34,131 nt of DNA from an uncultured Eubacteriales bacterium (GCA_934546935.1 CAKTEH010000018.1:1-34131), one strand, 5' to 3'. Positions 7,521-15,868 are shown, counted from the stretch's first letter. A program made the numbers and translations. Notes: generated by a model from the letters alone, not told the origin.

Positions 7521-7716
7521 TGTTGCAGTTCTGGGCAACTCCCCGGCTTTTGAGCATCCTGTGGATAGCCGGGCGCTCTGTATGCCCCGGACAGGGGGCG
7601 TTTAAGTTTCGTTTGTACCTAAGGGCTCCCTTTATATAAAAGGAAACTTTCGTCCCACGTAACTGCGCAGTAAAAAAGCCTGCACAGTTCCCATTGGGGC
7701 TTGTGCAGGCTTTTTT
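7521..7716 (+). ncRNA. Candidate structured non-coding RNA ending in its own terminator
   Basis: No credible gene lies between the MATE terminator and the next terminator. The sequence can fold as a closed multi-branch: GCAGTT and TGGG (7525-7535) pair with CCCA and AACTGC (7654-7666). Inside are CCCGGCT/AGCCGGG (7542-7548 with 7567-7573), with a nested ATCC-TGT-GGAT, then CGCTCTGT with ACAGGGGGCG (7574-7600), then AAGTTTC/GAAACTT (7604-7610 with 7643-7649). A strong terminator follows at 7672-7716. No promoter was identified and no known family was recognised. It could be a long 3' UTR remnant. Confidence 0.35.
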
Positions 7717-7717
7717 C
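7672..7717. terminator. Bidirectional terminator
   Basis: AAAAAAGCCTGCACA (7672-7686) pairs perfectly with TGTGCAGGCTTTTTT (7702-7716). It can end plus-strand transcripts from the upstream region and the minus-strand transcript of the Xre gene at 7771. Confidence 0.88.
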
Positions 7718-7770
7718 TCCTTTGCTGTTTCATTTTCTGCTAAGGACTTGACCTTATACCAGTGGCTTTA

Positions 7771-8544
7771 TCATAACCACCGTTCTTTTACATACTGTGA
7801 CAGAAAATTCTTGCTGAGGAACGGTGCAATTGGCATGATTGCGGATATACCGTCGCGCTCAATCGCTTGCCGGGCAAGCCCGTCCAGGTAGTCGGCTTGC
7901 AAAAACGGCGCAAGGGGGGAAATACCTTTAATGCCGAGCGTCTCATACTCCATTTGTGCGATTTCTTCCAGCGTCCTGCCGGGCAGGAACGGCATAAGGC
8001 CGGAATCCTGTATACCGCGAATCCCGTCGCGCAAATAAATCTCCTGCGCAATTTTTACACACGCCGCAGCGCTGATAAATGGGGCAAGTGCGCGGAAGGG
8101 TTTTCCTTCGGCAAAGCGCTTTTCAGCCAGCTCGTCGAGTAATTCCGTTGGAAGAAACGGCGCAAGGCTTGAAAGCGTTTCGTCGTCGTCTTCCTCTGGC
8201 AGCGCATTACCAAACGCGGCGCCGATCTGCGCCGGCTTCAGGATCGGAGCGGTTTCGATAAGTTCCTCCAATGCAGGTTTGTTTTCCTGCATATATTCTG
8301 CAAGCGTGTCATCCAGCACCGCATGCAAAATTGGAGCGGGTTCGCTGAACAGTTCATCGATTGTGACGCCGAATACTTCGGCCAGCTCCGGAAGTTTGGC
8401 AATATCCGGCATTGTATTGCCCCGCTCCCAGTTAGAAACAGCCTGAAAACTAATGCCCAGGCGGTCGGCAAGTTCCATTTGCGTCATATTCTGCTGTTTG
8501 CGCAGGGTGCTGATGCGGATCCCGATTTTCTCCATAGAAAACAT
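7771..8544 (-). CDS. Xre-family regulator with C-terminal LAPFL-type repeats
   Basis: Protein of 257 residues. Residues 5-65 form a Cro/C1 helix-turn-helix (RISTLRKQQNMTQMELADRL, then FQAVSNWERGNTMPD). The remainder contains an acidic linker and about five degenerate repeats of 25-30 residues, each beginning with a hydrophobic-x-Pro-Phe-Leu/Ile box (LAPFLP, LAPFIS, LMPFLP, LAPFLQ, IAPFLS) and continuing as an amphipathic helix. The start is preceded by GGGAG seven bases upstream. A weak promoter is possible upstream on the minus strand (TGGAAA, 17 bases, TAGAAT). The repeats could sense a ligand or mediate multimer assembly; the function is unknown. It is not in an operon. Confidence 0.85.
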   Translation of the reverse strand: MFSMEKIGIRISTLRKQQNMTQMELADRLGISFQAVSNWERGNTMPDIAKLPELAEVFGVTIDELFSEPAPILHAVLDDTLAEYMQENKPALEELIETAPILKPAQIGAAFGNALPEEDDDETLSSLAPFLPTELLDELAEKRFAEGKPFRALAPFISAAACVKIAQEIYLRDGIRGIQDSGLMPFLPGRTLEEIAQMEYETLGIKGISPLAPFLQADYLDGLARQAIERDGISAIMPIAPFLSKNFLSQYVKERWL

Positions 8545-8624
8545 AGGCGTACTCCCTTCGGTTTGTTATTCCGGCCGGTTATCTGTATTCTACAAAATTG
8601 CGCGGCGGGTTTCCAGCAACTTAT

Positions 8625-8645
8625 GCTTGAATCTTTAATTCAAGC
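8625..8645. promoter_or_regulatory. Inverted repeat upstream of the Xre gene
   Basis: GCTTGAAT (8625-8632) pairs with ATTCAAGC (8638-8645) around five bases. It lies between the divergent Xre gene and the tyrS T-box promoter and could be an operator for the Xre protein. There is no direct evidence of function. Confidence 0.3.
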
Positions 8646-8754
8646 GGTACTTGAAATATACCGCAAAAGCGGAAATTCTGCAATGCTCCCTGTTCCCGGC
8701 GAAAACCTGCGCAAAATTCCCATAAAACCCCGCTTTATACCCTCTTGACAGGCG

Positions 8755-8763
8755 TGATATAAT
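8755..8763 (+). promoter_or_regulatory. Extended -10 promoter of the tyrS leader
   Basis: TGATATAAT gives a perfect -10 box (8758-8763) with an upstream TG. The nearby TTGACA (8745-8750) is only seven bases away and cannot be its -35 box, so the promoter is judged to be of the extended -10 type. Confidence 0.6.
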
Positions 8764-8769
8764 AAAGGT

Positions 8770-9038
8770 AACGCGAAGATGAAGGAAAGTAGCATGGATT
8801 TTGCCTTTTTCAGAGAGCGTCCGGCTGGTGTAAGGGCGCAGGGGCGGCTGTGTGAATACGCTTCGGAGCGGCTGCCTGAAAAGGGGATGAGTAGGGCTTG
8901 ACGGGTGCGCCCGATACTGCGCGGGGGGTGTGCTGGCACTCCGTAAGGCCGTTTTTGTGAGAAAACGGCGAACCAGAGGTGGTACCGCGAAGAACTTTCG
9001 CCCTCTGCAGCCATGAAAAGGCTTGCAGAGGGCTTTTT
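8770..9038 (+). promoter_or_regulatory. T-box leader of tyrS
   Basis: The conserved T-box core AACCAGAGGTGGTACCGCG is at 8971-8989. It is followed by a terminator whose stem pairs GCCCTCTGCA (9000-9009) with TGCAGAGGGC (9024-9033), then T5. The stem I loop contains GAATACG, giving a TAC (Tyr) specifier codon at 8857-8859. Uncharged tRNA-Tyr would bind and stabilise the antiterminator, turning on tyrS. Confidence 0.95.
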
Positions 9039-9078
9039 CATTGGAAAATATCCATCCATTTTAAAGGAGAAAGACACA

Positions 9079-10308
9079 ATGGGAATTTATGAGGAACTCA
9101 AAGCCCGGGGCCTGATTGCCCAGGTTACCAACGAGGAAGAAATCCGCGATCTTGTCAATGCCGGGAAGGCGACTTTTTACATTGGTTTTGACCCGACGGC
9201 GGACAGCCTGCATGTGGGGCATTTTATGGCGCTGTGCCTGATGAAGCGCCTGCAGATGGCCGGCAACCGTCCGATTGCCCTTATCGGCGGCGGTACCGCA
9301 ATGATCGGCGACCCGTCCGGCCGTACTGATATGCGCTCCATGATGACGCAGGAAACCATCCAGCATAACTGCGACTGCTTCAAAAAGCAGATGGAGCGTT
9401 TTATCGAGTTTGGCGAAGGCAAGGCGATGATGGTCAATAATGCCGACTGGCTGCTTAAACTGAACTATATTGATTTTATCCGTGATATTGGCGCATGCTT
9501 CTCCGTCAACAACATGCTGCGTGCCGAATGCTTCAAGCAGCGCATGGAAAAGGGGCTGTCCTTCCTTGAATTTAACTACATGCCCATGCAGAGCTACGAC
9601 TTCTACTACCTCTTCAAAAATTACGGCTGTAACCTCCAGTTCGGCGGTAACGACCAGTGGTCGAACATGCTCGGCGGTACGGAGCTGATCCGCCGTAAGC
9701 TGGGTAAGGATGCGCATGCCATGACCATCACCCTGCTTCTGACCAGCGAAGGCAAGAAAATGGGCAAGACTGCATCCGGCGCAGTCTGGCTCGATCCGGA
9801 AAAGACCAGCCCGTACGATTTCTACCAGTACTGGCGCAACATCGAGGACGCCGACGTTTTAAAGTGCATCCGTATGCTGACATTCCTGCCGCTTGCGCAA
9901 ATCGACGAGATGGATTCCTGGGAAGGCGCGCAGCTAAATCGTGCGAAAGAAATCCTTGCATACGAGCTGACTAAGCTTGTCCACGGGGAGGAAGAAGCGG
10001 AGAAGGCGCAAACGACGGCGCGCGGCCTGTTCGCCGGCGCTGGCTCGACGGAAAATATGCCCTGTACTGCGCTGTGCGCCGATGATTTTACCGATGGGGA
10101 AATCGACGTGCTGACGCTGCTTGTCAAATGCGGCCTTGCCCCGTCCAAGGGGGAGGCGCGCCGTCTCGTTCAGCAGGGCGGTATTACGGTGTGCGGCGAA
10201 AAGGTGACGGACATCGCGAAAAAGTTTAACTGTGCTGACTGCGGCGGGGTCGGCGCGGTCATCAAAAAAGGCAAAAAGGTTTTCCATAGGGCGACGTACA
10301 ACGCATAA
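9079..10308 (+). CDS. tyrS: Tyrosyl-tRNA synthetase
   Basis: Charges tRNA-Tyr with tyrosine. The 409-residue length fits bacterial TyrRS. The class I HIGH signature is HVGH (45-48), the KMSKS-type loop is KMGKT (227-231), and a C-terminal S4-like RNA-binding domain is seen in GLAPSKGEARRLVQQGGI. An in-frame upstream start at 9013 lies in the leader terminator. The ATG at 9079 has AAAGGAG upstream and the family N-terminus, so it is chosen. Expression is controlled by the T-box upstream. Confidence 0.97.
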   Translation: MGIYEELKARGLIAQVTNEEEIRDLVNAGKATFYIGFDPTADSLHVGHFMALCLMKRLQMAGNRPIALIGGGTAMIGDPSGRTDMRSMMTQETIQHNCDCFKKQMERFIEFGEGKAMMVNNADWLLKLNYIDFIRDIGACFSVNNMLRAECFKQRMEKGLSFLEFNYMPMQSYDFYYLFKNYGCNLQFGGNDQWSNMLGGTELIRRKLGKDAHAMTITLLLTSEGKKMGKTASGAVWLDPEKTSPYDFYQYWRNIEDADVLKCIRMLTFLPLAQIDEMDSWEGAQLNRAKEILAYELTKLVHGEEEAEKAQTTARGLFAGAGSTENMPCTALCADDFTDGEIDVLTLLVKCGLAPSKGEARRLVQQGGITVCGEKVTDIAKKFNCADCGGVGAVIKKGKKVFHRATYNA

Positions 10309-10432
10309 AAACGGGACCGGGCAGGATTCGGTTTTTGTACAGAGAGGATCATTCATAGGAAAACTGGATTTGAAAGAATAAAAACACGTTGGAAAACGCT
10401 CTTTTCGGCTTGTATAAAATGGGAAAGAAATA

Positions 10433-11062
10433 ATGGTTATTTTTGACCTTGACGGGACGCTTTACAAGACGCATGAGACGACTCTGCCGCCGCTGCGTCG
10501 TGTATGTGCGGCATATGGGATTGCACTGACGCAGGATGATGAGCATTACCTGCTGCATACGACGGCACGGCATCTGCTGGCCCGGATTGCGCCGGATATG
10601 CCCGAAGCGGAAATTATACGCTTTTCTGCGGCGCTGCGCGAAGGCGAGCGTGCCGCTGTGCGGGAAAAGGGCGCGCTGTTTGACGGTGCTGCGGCGTTGG
10701 TGCGTGAACTGTACGAAGCGGGGCATGTGCTGTCGGTCTGCGGCATGGGCGAACGGGAATACATCCGCACGATTTTGGAAAAATGCGGGATCGCGCCGTA
10801 TTTTTCATATGTATACCATCGCATGGAGGGGAAAACAAAATCGGAAGTTTTAGCACAGCTTCTGCAGGATACCGGCGTGCGTGCGGCAGACTGCATCATG
10901 ATCGGCGACAGCGGCACAGATCGTCATGCCGCCGAAGATAACGGCGTGCTTTTCATCGGCGTGACCTACGGCTACGATGCGGCTGCGCTTGTCGGATGTG
11001 AGAAGCTTGCTGATTCTGTCGAGACGATGCGGAAATTGGTGCTTTCGGTACTGAAAGGATAA
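10433..11062 (+). CDS. HAD-family hydrolase (phosphoglycolate phosphatase-like)
   Basis: Cytosolic phosphatase-like protein of 209 residues. Motif I is FDLDGT with Asp5 and Asp7 near the N-terminus, motif II lies in the VCGMGE region, a Lys follows in MEGKTKSEVL, and motif IV is MIGDSGTDRHAA. A helical cap sits between motifs I and II. The small-molecule substrate is not predictable. Four bases separate it from the GNAT gene downstream, so they are probably co-transcribed. TATAAA lies just before the start with a weak TTGGAA 18 bases upstream, which would make a very short leader. Confidence 0.88.
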   Translation: MVIFDLDGTLYKTHETTLPPLRRVCAAYGIALTQDDEHYLLHTTARHLLARIAPDMPEAEIIRFSAALREGERAAVREKGALFDGAAALVRELYEAGHVLSVCGMGEREYIRTILEKCGIAPYFSYVYHRMEGKTKSEVLAQLLQDTGVRAADCIMIGDSGTDRHAAEDNGVLFIGVTYGYDAAALVGCEKLADSVETMRKLVLSVLKG

Positions 11063-11066
11063 AAAT

Positions 11067-11531
11067 ATGGTACGATTTGCTAAAAAATCGGAATTTTCAC
11101 GTATCAATGAATTGCGTAAACAGGTTAACGATTTGCATGTTGAGGGCCGTCCGGCGCATTTTAAGCCTGGATTCTGCGAGGAACTGCGGAATTATTTGCA
11201 GGTGTTTTTTGATGATCCCGACCGCGCCGTCATCGTGGCGGAGCATAGCGGCGAAATCTGCGGATTTGCGATGGTGCGGCACGTGCGCCGCGAGGAAACG
11301 CCGTATCGCTATGCCGACGCTTTTTATGAGGTGGAGGAATTCGGCGTCGATGCAGCGCATCAGCGGCAGGGTATAGCCACGGAGATGTTCATGTTCATCA
11401 AGGCTGATGCAAAGCTGCACGGCTTTGACCGGATCGACTTGAATATGTGGGAATTTAATGAAAATGCGCTGGCCTTTTACGAGGCGATGGGAATGAAGAC
11501 CTACCGCCGGTATATGGAATTGAAACTATAA
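11067..11531 (+). CDS. GNAT-family N-acetyltransferase
   Basis: Predicted acetyl-CoA-dependent acetyltransferase, 154 residues. Motif A, which binds the pyrophosphate of acetyl-CoA, is EEFGVDAAHQRQGIATEMF with the core QRQGIA. The C-terminal motif B is NENALAFYEAMGMKTYRRYM, typical of GNAT proteins. The substrate is unknown. Its ribosome site AAAGGA overlaps the end of the HAD gene, which suggests translational linkage. A strong terminator follows. Confidence 0.9.
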   Translation: MVRFAKKSEFSRINELRKQVNDLHVEGRPAHFKPGFCEELRNYLQVFFDDPDRAVIVAEHSGEICGFAMVRHVRREETPYRYADAFYEVEEFGVDAAHQRQGIATEMFMFIKADAKLHGFDRIDLNMWEFNENALAFYEAMGMKTYRRYMELKL

Positions 11532-11536
11532 AAAAT

Positions 11537-11576
11537 CTCCCCGCTGAACATTTTCGGCTCAGCGGGGAGTTTTTTT
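11537..11576. terminator. Shared terminator between convergent genes
   Basis: CTCCCCGCTGA (11537-11547) pairs with TCAGCGGGGAG (11559-11569), followed by seven T, with A-rich sequence on the other side. It serves the GNAT gene and, on the minus strand, the U32 gene, whose last two bases overlap the T-run. Confidence 0.9.
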
Positions 11577-12768
11577 ATAGTTCACGCCGTTTCAGGAAAT
11601 CTCCCGGCTGCAGCGGGTGGGGGCAGGGAATGCGCAGGATCTGCATCGGGTGCGGCGCGGTTTCCTGGAAAAGCCCGTTTTCATCCGTAATGGACGTTAC
11701 GGGGAAGGAGAGGCCAAAACTTTGCGGGGATAAGATTTCCAGCGTTTGCCCGAGGGCAAAATGGTTACGCTGGCGGACCGTCGCCATACCGTCTGTATAG
11801 TCGAGCACTTCCGCGACAAAGGTACAAGAGGCATGATATTGCCCATCGTTTGTATGGGAAAGTTTTTCTGTGCCGAAATAAAAGCCGTCGGAATAGGGCC
11901 GGTGGGTAATATCGTCAAGTGCACGGCGGCAGGCGGATAAGGAAACCGTGCCGTCGATGGCGCGCCGGTAGGCATCGACAACGCCGGCAACATAATAATT
12001 CGACTTCATCCGGCCTTCGATCTTGAACGAAGATACGCCTGCGGCGCGCAGCTGGTCTAGAAATTCAATGCAGCAAAGGTCGTGCGAGCTCAGGATAGCG
12101 GAACCTTTCTCATCCTCATAAATCGGGAAATATTCTCCTGGCCGGGTTTGCTCCATCAGCGTGTATTCCCAGCGGCACGGCTGCGTACAGGCGCCGCGGT
12201 TGCCGCTGCGGCCGGTCAGAAAGGAGGATATCATGCATCGCCCGGAATAGGCCATGCACATAGCGCCGTGCACGAAGCACTCCAACTCCAGCGTATCTGG
12301 TGTTTTTGCACGGATTTCCGCAATTTCCTCCAGCGTAAGCTCACGCGCCAATACAATGCGGCTTGCGCCGAGGCTGTGATAGGTACGCGCGGACATGTAG
12401 TTTGTGCAGTTGGCCTGGGTGCTGATATGGACCGCAAGCTCCGGCACAGCTTTTTTTACTGCGGCCAGCACGCCGGGATCAGAAACGATGAGCGCGTCTA
12501 CGCCGCAGGCATGGAGATAGGCAGCGTAATCGCCCGCATAGCTGATTTCTGCATTTTTTGCAAAAGCATTAACCGTTATATAGGCTTTTTTGCCTTGCAT
12601 ATGGATGTAATCTACCGCTCTTTCCAACTCGGCGAGCGTAAACCCGGTTTTTGCTGCACGAAGCTGCAGCCCCGGCCCACCGAAGTAGACTGCATCCGCG
12701 CCAAAGTACAGCGCCGTTTCCACGCAGGAAAAGTCCCCCGCCGGCGCAAGCAGTTCAATTGGTAGCAT
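11575..12768 (-). CDS. Peptidase U32-family protein, probable tRNA hydroxylation protein (TrhP-like)
   Basis: 397 residues. Contains the U32 signature ECFVHGAMCMAYSGRC followed by NRGACTQPC, the cysteine cluster that in related proteins binds an iron-sulfur centre. The N-terminus ELLAPAGDF and the later SFKIEGRMKS are also family hallmarks. Characterised members of this length (TrhP, RlhA) act in 5-hydroxyuridine formation in tRNA or in rRNA hydroxylation rather than as proteases, so a prephenate-linked RNA hydroxylation role is likely but inferred. The ATG at 12768 has AGGT upstream and gives the family start; a longer start at 12804 is not supported. Confidence 0.9.
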   Translation of the reverse strand: MLPIELLAPAGDFSCVETALYFGADAVYFGGPGLQLRAAKTGFTLAELERAVDYIHMQGKKAYITVNAFAKNAEISYAGDYAAYLHACGVDALIVSDPGVLAAVKKAVPELAVHISTQANCTNYMSARTYHSLGASRIVLARELTLEEIAEIRAKTPDTLELECFVHGAMCMAYSGRCMISSFLTGRSGNRGACTQPCRWEYTLMEQTRPGEYFPIYEDEKGSAILSSHDLCCIEFLDQLRAAGVSSFKIEGRMKSNYYVAGVVDAYRRAIDGTVSLSACRRALDDITHRPYSDGFYFGTEKLSHTNDGQYHASCTFVAEVLDYTDGMATVRQRNHFALGQTLEILSPQSFGLSFPVTSITDENGLFQETAPHPMQILRIPCPHPLQPGDFLKRREL

Positions 12769-12825
12769 AATAATAGACCTCGTTTTACCCGCAGTGCGGC
12801 GCACGCGGTATTGTTCCTTATTTTG

Positions 12826-12854
12826 ATTATATCAGCATGCTGCGTTTCATGCAA
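12826..12854 (-). promoter_or_regulatory. Promoter of the U32 gene
   Basis: Minus strand TTGCAT (12854-12849), 17-base spacer, TATAAT (12831-12826). Confidence 0.75.
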
Positions 12855-13061
12855 TCTTCCGGGAGAAAGAAAAATCCGGGAATTCGATATGCCTCCCTGT
12901 TTTTTTCAGAAAAGAAGGATTTCTTTGCCATTACATAGGATAGTTTTGTTTTCTGTGGGAATACCTATTTTTGCGGGTGTGCGGGTTGGCGGCGATAAAT
13001 ATGATCGGAGTTTTAGAAAAAATGCGGCTGTTGCAAAATAACGTTCCGAGAAATTGTGCAT
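12855..13061. other. Intergenic region without recognised gene
   Basis: The gap between the U32 gene and copA holds the U32 promoter at one end and the copA terminator at the other. The 207 bases between them carry no open frame with a credible ribosome site and no strong hairpin. Nothing further was recognised. Confidence 0.6.
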
Positions 13062-13114
13062 AAAACCCGGAACCTTTCTTTACCGGAAGCGGTTTGGAAA
13101 AGGCGCCGGGTTTT
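13062..13114 (-). terminator. Terminator of copA
   Basis: AAAACCCGG (13062-13070) pairs with CCGGGTTTT (13106-13114). A nested ACCG-GAAG-CGGT tetraloop hairpin and a CCTTTC/GAAAAGG helix lie inside. It is oriented to end the minus-strand copA transcript and has T-runs on both strands. Confidence 0.7.
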
Positions 13115-13181
13115 TGTTTTTCACTGGTTTTTTGTGCAGACGGCTATTGCATGCTGTTTTGCAACGGTCTTAGCCCCATAT

Positions 13182-13379
13182 TTACGCAATGGAAACGACG
13201 GTATAGCCTTCTTTTTCAATGGCTTCCCGTATTGCCGTATCAGCGGCGTTGCCTTCCACAACAGCAAGGCCGGTCTGAAAGCTGACATCGGCCTTCAGGC
13301 CAAGGCTTTCCAGCGCTTTCTGGACGCGGCTCTGGCAATGTGTGCACATCATACCTTCAATTTTAATGGTCTTTTTCAT
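13182..13379 (-). CDS. copZ: Possible separate CopZ chaperone from an internal start in copA
   Basis: Inside the copA frame, ATG at 13379 starts a 65-residue HMA protein (MKKTIKIEGMMCTHC) that looks like a complete CopZ copper chaperone. It is preceded by AAAAAGGAG at 13388-13396, with eight bases between AGGAG and the ATG, better than chance for an interior site. There is no stop codon between the ATPase and this domain, so it should be made as a fusion and perhaps also as a free chaperone. Internal initiation is inference from the ribosome site only. Confidence 0.5.
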   Translation of the reverse strand: MKKTIKIEGMMCTHCQSRVQKALESLGLKADVSFQTGLAVVEGNAADTAIREAIEKEGYTVVSIA

Positions 13380-15761
13380 GATAGGTTCTCCTTTTTCCTG
13401 TGTTGTTTTATCCTGCGGGCAGTTAACCGCGCAGGTTTCGGCCTGTGGGATCCTCAAGGTGCGCAGGTCAATCCCCGGCGTCTGCTGCGGCTGTTGTTTC
13501 GCATGTGGGCGGATGGCGTGGATTTTAACAAAATTCAGCCGCAGAGCGTTGGAAACGACGCAAATGGAGGAAAGACTCATTGCGGCGGCGGCATACATGG
13601 GGTTAAGCGTCAGCCCGAGCCCTGTAAATGCGCCTGCGGCCAGAGGAATACAGACGGCATTGTAGAAAAAGGCCCAGAACAGGTTCTGTTGGATGTTGCG
13701 GATGACATGACGGGAAAGGTTGACTGCTGCCGGAACGTCGGCAAGATCGCTTTTAACCAGGACGATATCCGCTGCGTCGATGGCAATGTCGCTCCCTGCG
13801 CCGATGGCAATTCCGACGTCGGCACGGGTCAGCGCGGGTGCGTCGTTAATGCCGTCGCCGACCATGGCGACCGGCCCGAGCTGCTGCAGCGCGCGCACAA
13901 CGGCTTCCTTATCAGCCGGGAGCACCTCTGCCGCGACGTTTTCCGGCCCGATACCAACAGAAGCGGCAATATTGGCTGCCGCAGCCGCGTTGTCGCCGGT
14001 AAGCATAGCTACCCGAAGCCCTTCGCTGTGCATGCATGCAATAGCGTCGGCACTTGTGGGTTTCACAGTATCGGAAACGCCGGTTACGCCGAGAATCCGG
14101 CCGTCACAAGCGAAGAACAATGGGCTGACGCCTCGGGAACTCATGGCCTTTGCAGCGTCTGTTGCGCGGGCGTCCGGTGTGGCGACGCTTTCGATGTAAG
14201 CCAGGTTTCCGCCGTACAGCATTTTCCCATGATAAACCCCGCGCAGGCCGCGCCCAGGTATGGCTTCAAAGCTTTCGATTTCCCCATAGACGACTTTGCG
14301 TGCCTGCGCGGCCTCCAGGATAGCGTGGGCAAGCGGATGTTCGCTTTTCGCTTCCAGTGCCGCGGCGCACGCAAGTAGCGTGGCTTCTTCTACGCCTTCG
14401 GCGCAGAAGATTTCGCTGACGCGCGGCTGCCCCTGGGTGATTGTTCCGGTTTTATCCAGTACAACGTTGCGGATGCGCCCGGCCGCTTCCAATGCGGCAG
14501 CGGATTTGAATAAGATGCCGTTTTTTGCGCCGACGCCAGAGCCGACCATAATCGCGACCGGCGTTGCAAGCCCCAGCGCGCAGGGGCAGCTGATGACGAG
14601 CACACTAATCGCGCGCGCAAGCCCATAGGAAAAATCCTGCCCGAGCAGCATCCAGATTATGAAGGTAACAAGGGCGATGACGATGACAATTGGAACGAAG
14701 ATCCCGCTGACCCGGTCGGCAATTTTGGCAAGCGGGGCTTTGGTCGCCGCCGCATCGCGCACAAGGCGGATAATCTGGGAAAGGGTGGTATCCTGCCCGA
14801 CCTGGGTGGCGCGGCAGGTCATGGCGCCGGACTGATTGATTGTGGCGCAGCGAACCTGGCTGCCGGGCGATTTATCCACAGGCAGGCTTTCGCCCGTCAA
14901 CGCGGATTCATTGACGGAGGAAGAACCTGACTCCACGACGCCGTCGGCTGGAATGGACTCCCCGGGACGCACAACGAACCGGTCGCCTACGCGCAGCTCG
15001 CCGACTGGGATTTCTACTTCCACGCCGTCGCGCAGGACACGCGCTGTCTGCGGCGCGAGCTTCATCAGGCCGCGAAGCGCGTCGGTCGTGCGGCCTTTGG
15101 AATAGGCTTCCAGCGTCTTGCCGACGGTAATCAGCGTTAAGATCATTGCGGCGGATTCGAAGTACAGATCGTGCCGCGCCGCGAGCACGGCCGCCGTATC
15201 GCCGCGTACAAGCGCCGCTGCAATGACACCGATATTGAACAGGCCGTAAAGCACCGCCGCGCCGGAACCCAGGCAGACCAGCGCATCCATTCCGGGAGAA
15301 AGTTTAACTAGGCCGCGGATTCCGTTGATAAAGAAGGATCGGTTGATAAAGATGACCGGGAGCGTCAACGCAAGCTGCGCAAGTGCGAAGCGCAGCGAGC
15401 CCGGTGCGCCGGAAAACCAGGCGATCTCCGGCAAGCCCAGCATATGCCCCATGGTCAGGTACATCAACGGAAACAGGAAGCACAGGCTCAGCACCAGGCG
15501 GCGTACGAGCTTTGGCGTCTCATGGTCGGCAAGGTCGGGCGTCTCGTCCGGCGCCGCTAAAGCTGCGGTGTATCCGGCGTCCACAACAGCGGCAATAATC
15601 GCGTCAGACGTAGCCGGCGCAGTAAAATCCACCTGCATGCTGCCGGTCAAAAGACTGACGGCGACCTGTCCGACGCCATCCAGCGCCCCTACGGCACGTT
15701 CAACCCTGGCCGAGCATGCAGCACAGCTCATCCCGCCGACATTGAATTTTTCCGTCTGCAT
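13182..15761 (-). CDS. copA: Copper-exporting P-type ATPase with C-terminal CopZ-like domain
   Basis: P1B-type ATPase of the cytoplasmic membrane, 859 residues, that pumps Cu(I) out of the cell. Order: HMA domain with GMSCAAC (10-16); membrane helices; actuator loop with TGES (289-292); CPC metal site (392-394); phosphorylation motif DKTGT starting at Asp436; HP at 475-476; and GDGINDAP. After the last helix and a linker of about 45 residues comes a second complete HMA domain (from about residue 795) with GMMCTHC. Most CopA proteins have their metal-binding domains only at the N-terminus. The ATG at 15761 follows GAGGAG; a longer frame from 15827 has no support. Confidence 0.95.
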   Translation of the reverse strand: MQTEKFNVGGMSCAACSARVERAVGALDGVGQVAVSLLTGSMQVDFTAPATSDAIIAAVVDAGYTAALAAPDETPDLADHETPKLVRRLVLSLCFLFPLMYLTMGHMLGLPEIAWFSGAPGSLRFALAQLALTLPVIFINRSFFINGIRGLVKLSPGMDALVCLGSGAAVLYGLFNIGVIAAALVRGDTAAVLAARHDLYFESAAMILTLITVGKTLEAYSKGRTTDALRGLMKLAPQTARVLRDGVEVEIPVGELRVGDRFVVRPGESIPADGVVESGSSSVNESALTGESLPVDKSPGSQVRCATINQSGAMTCRATQVGQDTTLSQIIRLVRDAAATKAPLAKIADRVSGIFVPIVIVIALVTFIIWMLLGQDFSYGLARAISVLVISCPCALGLATPVAIMVGSGVGAKNGILFKSAAALEAAGRIRNVVLDKTGTITQGQPRVSEIFCAEGVEEATLLACAAALEAKSEHPLAHAILEAAQARKVVYGEIESFEAIPGRGLRGVYHGKMLYGGNLAYIESVATPDARATDAAKAMSSRGVSPLFFACDGRILGVTGVSDTVKPTSADAIACMHSEGLRVAMLTGDNAAAAANIAASVGIGPENVAAEVLPADKEAVVRALQQLGPVAMVGDGINDAPALTRADVGIAIGAGSDIAIDAADIVLVKSDLADVPAAVNLSRHVIRNIQQNLFWAFFYNAVCIPLAAGAFTGLGLTLNPMYAAAAMSLSSICVVSNALRLNFVKIHAIRPHAKQQPQQTPGIDLRTLRIPQAETCAVNCPQDKTTQEKGEPIMKKTIKIEGMMCTHCQSRVQKALESLGLKADVSFQTGLAVVEGNAADTAIREAIEKEGYTVVSIA

Positions 15762-15868
15762 GGTTATTCTCCTCTTCTGCCTGACATGCGAATTGGTTTT
15801 AGTTTGCCGTCCGGCATGCTGAAACATACGCGATGTCCAAGCACATTTTATATACCAATTTTATCTAC

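Noticed and set aside
7451..7639. Short plus-strand frame after the MATE gene
   Set aside because: It runs through two hairpins, including the MATE terminator, and has no ribosome site or family match.
10307..10337. Terminator after tyrS
   Set aside because: AAAAAC and GTTTTT can pair only weakly, with mismatches in the stem; it was not strong enough to list.
12811..13041. Plus-strand frame of 76 codons with a hydrophobic, cysteine-rich start
   Set aside because: It begins with TTG inside the U32 promoter, lacks a ribosome site and shows no domain beyond the chance hydrophobic start.
13056..14378. Plus-strand 440-codon open frame opposite copA
   Set aside because: It starts inside the copA terminator and mirrors the ATPase codons; there is no ribosome site.
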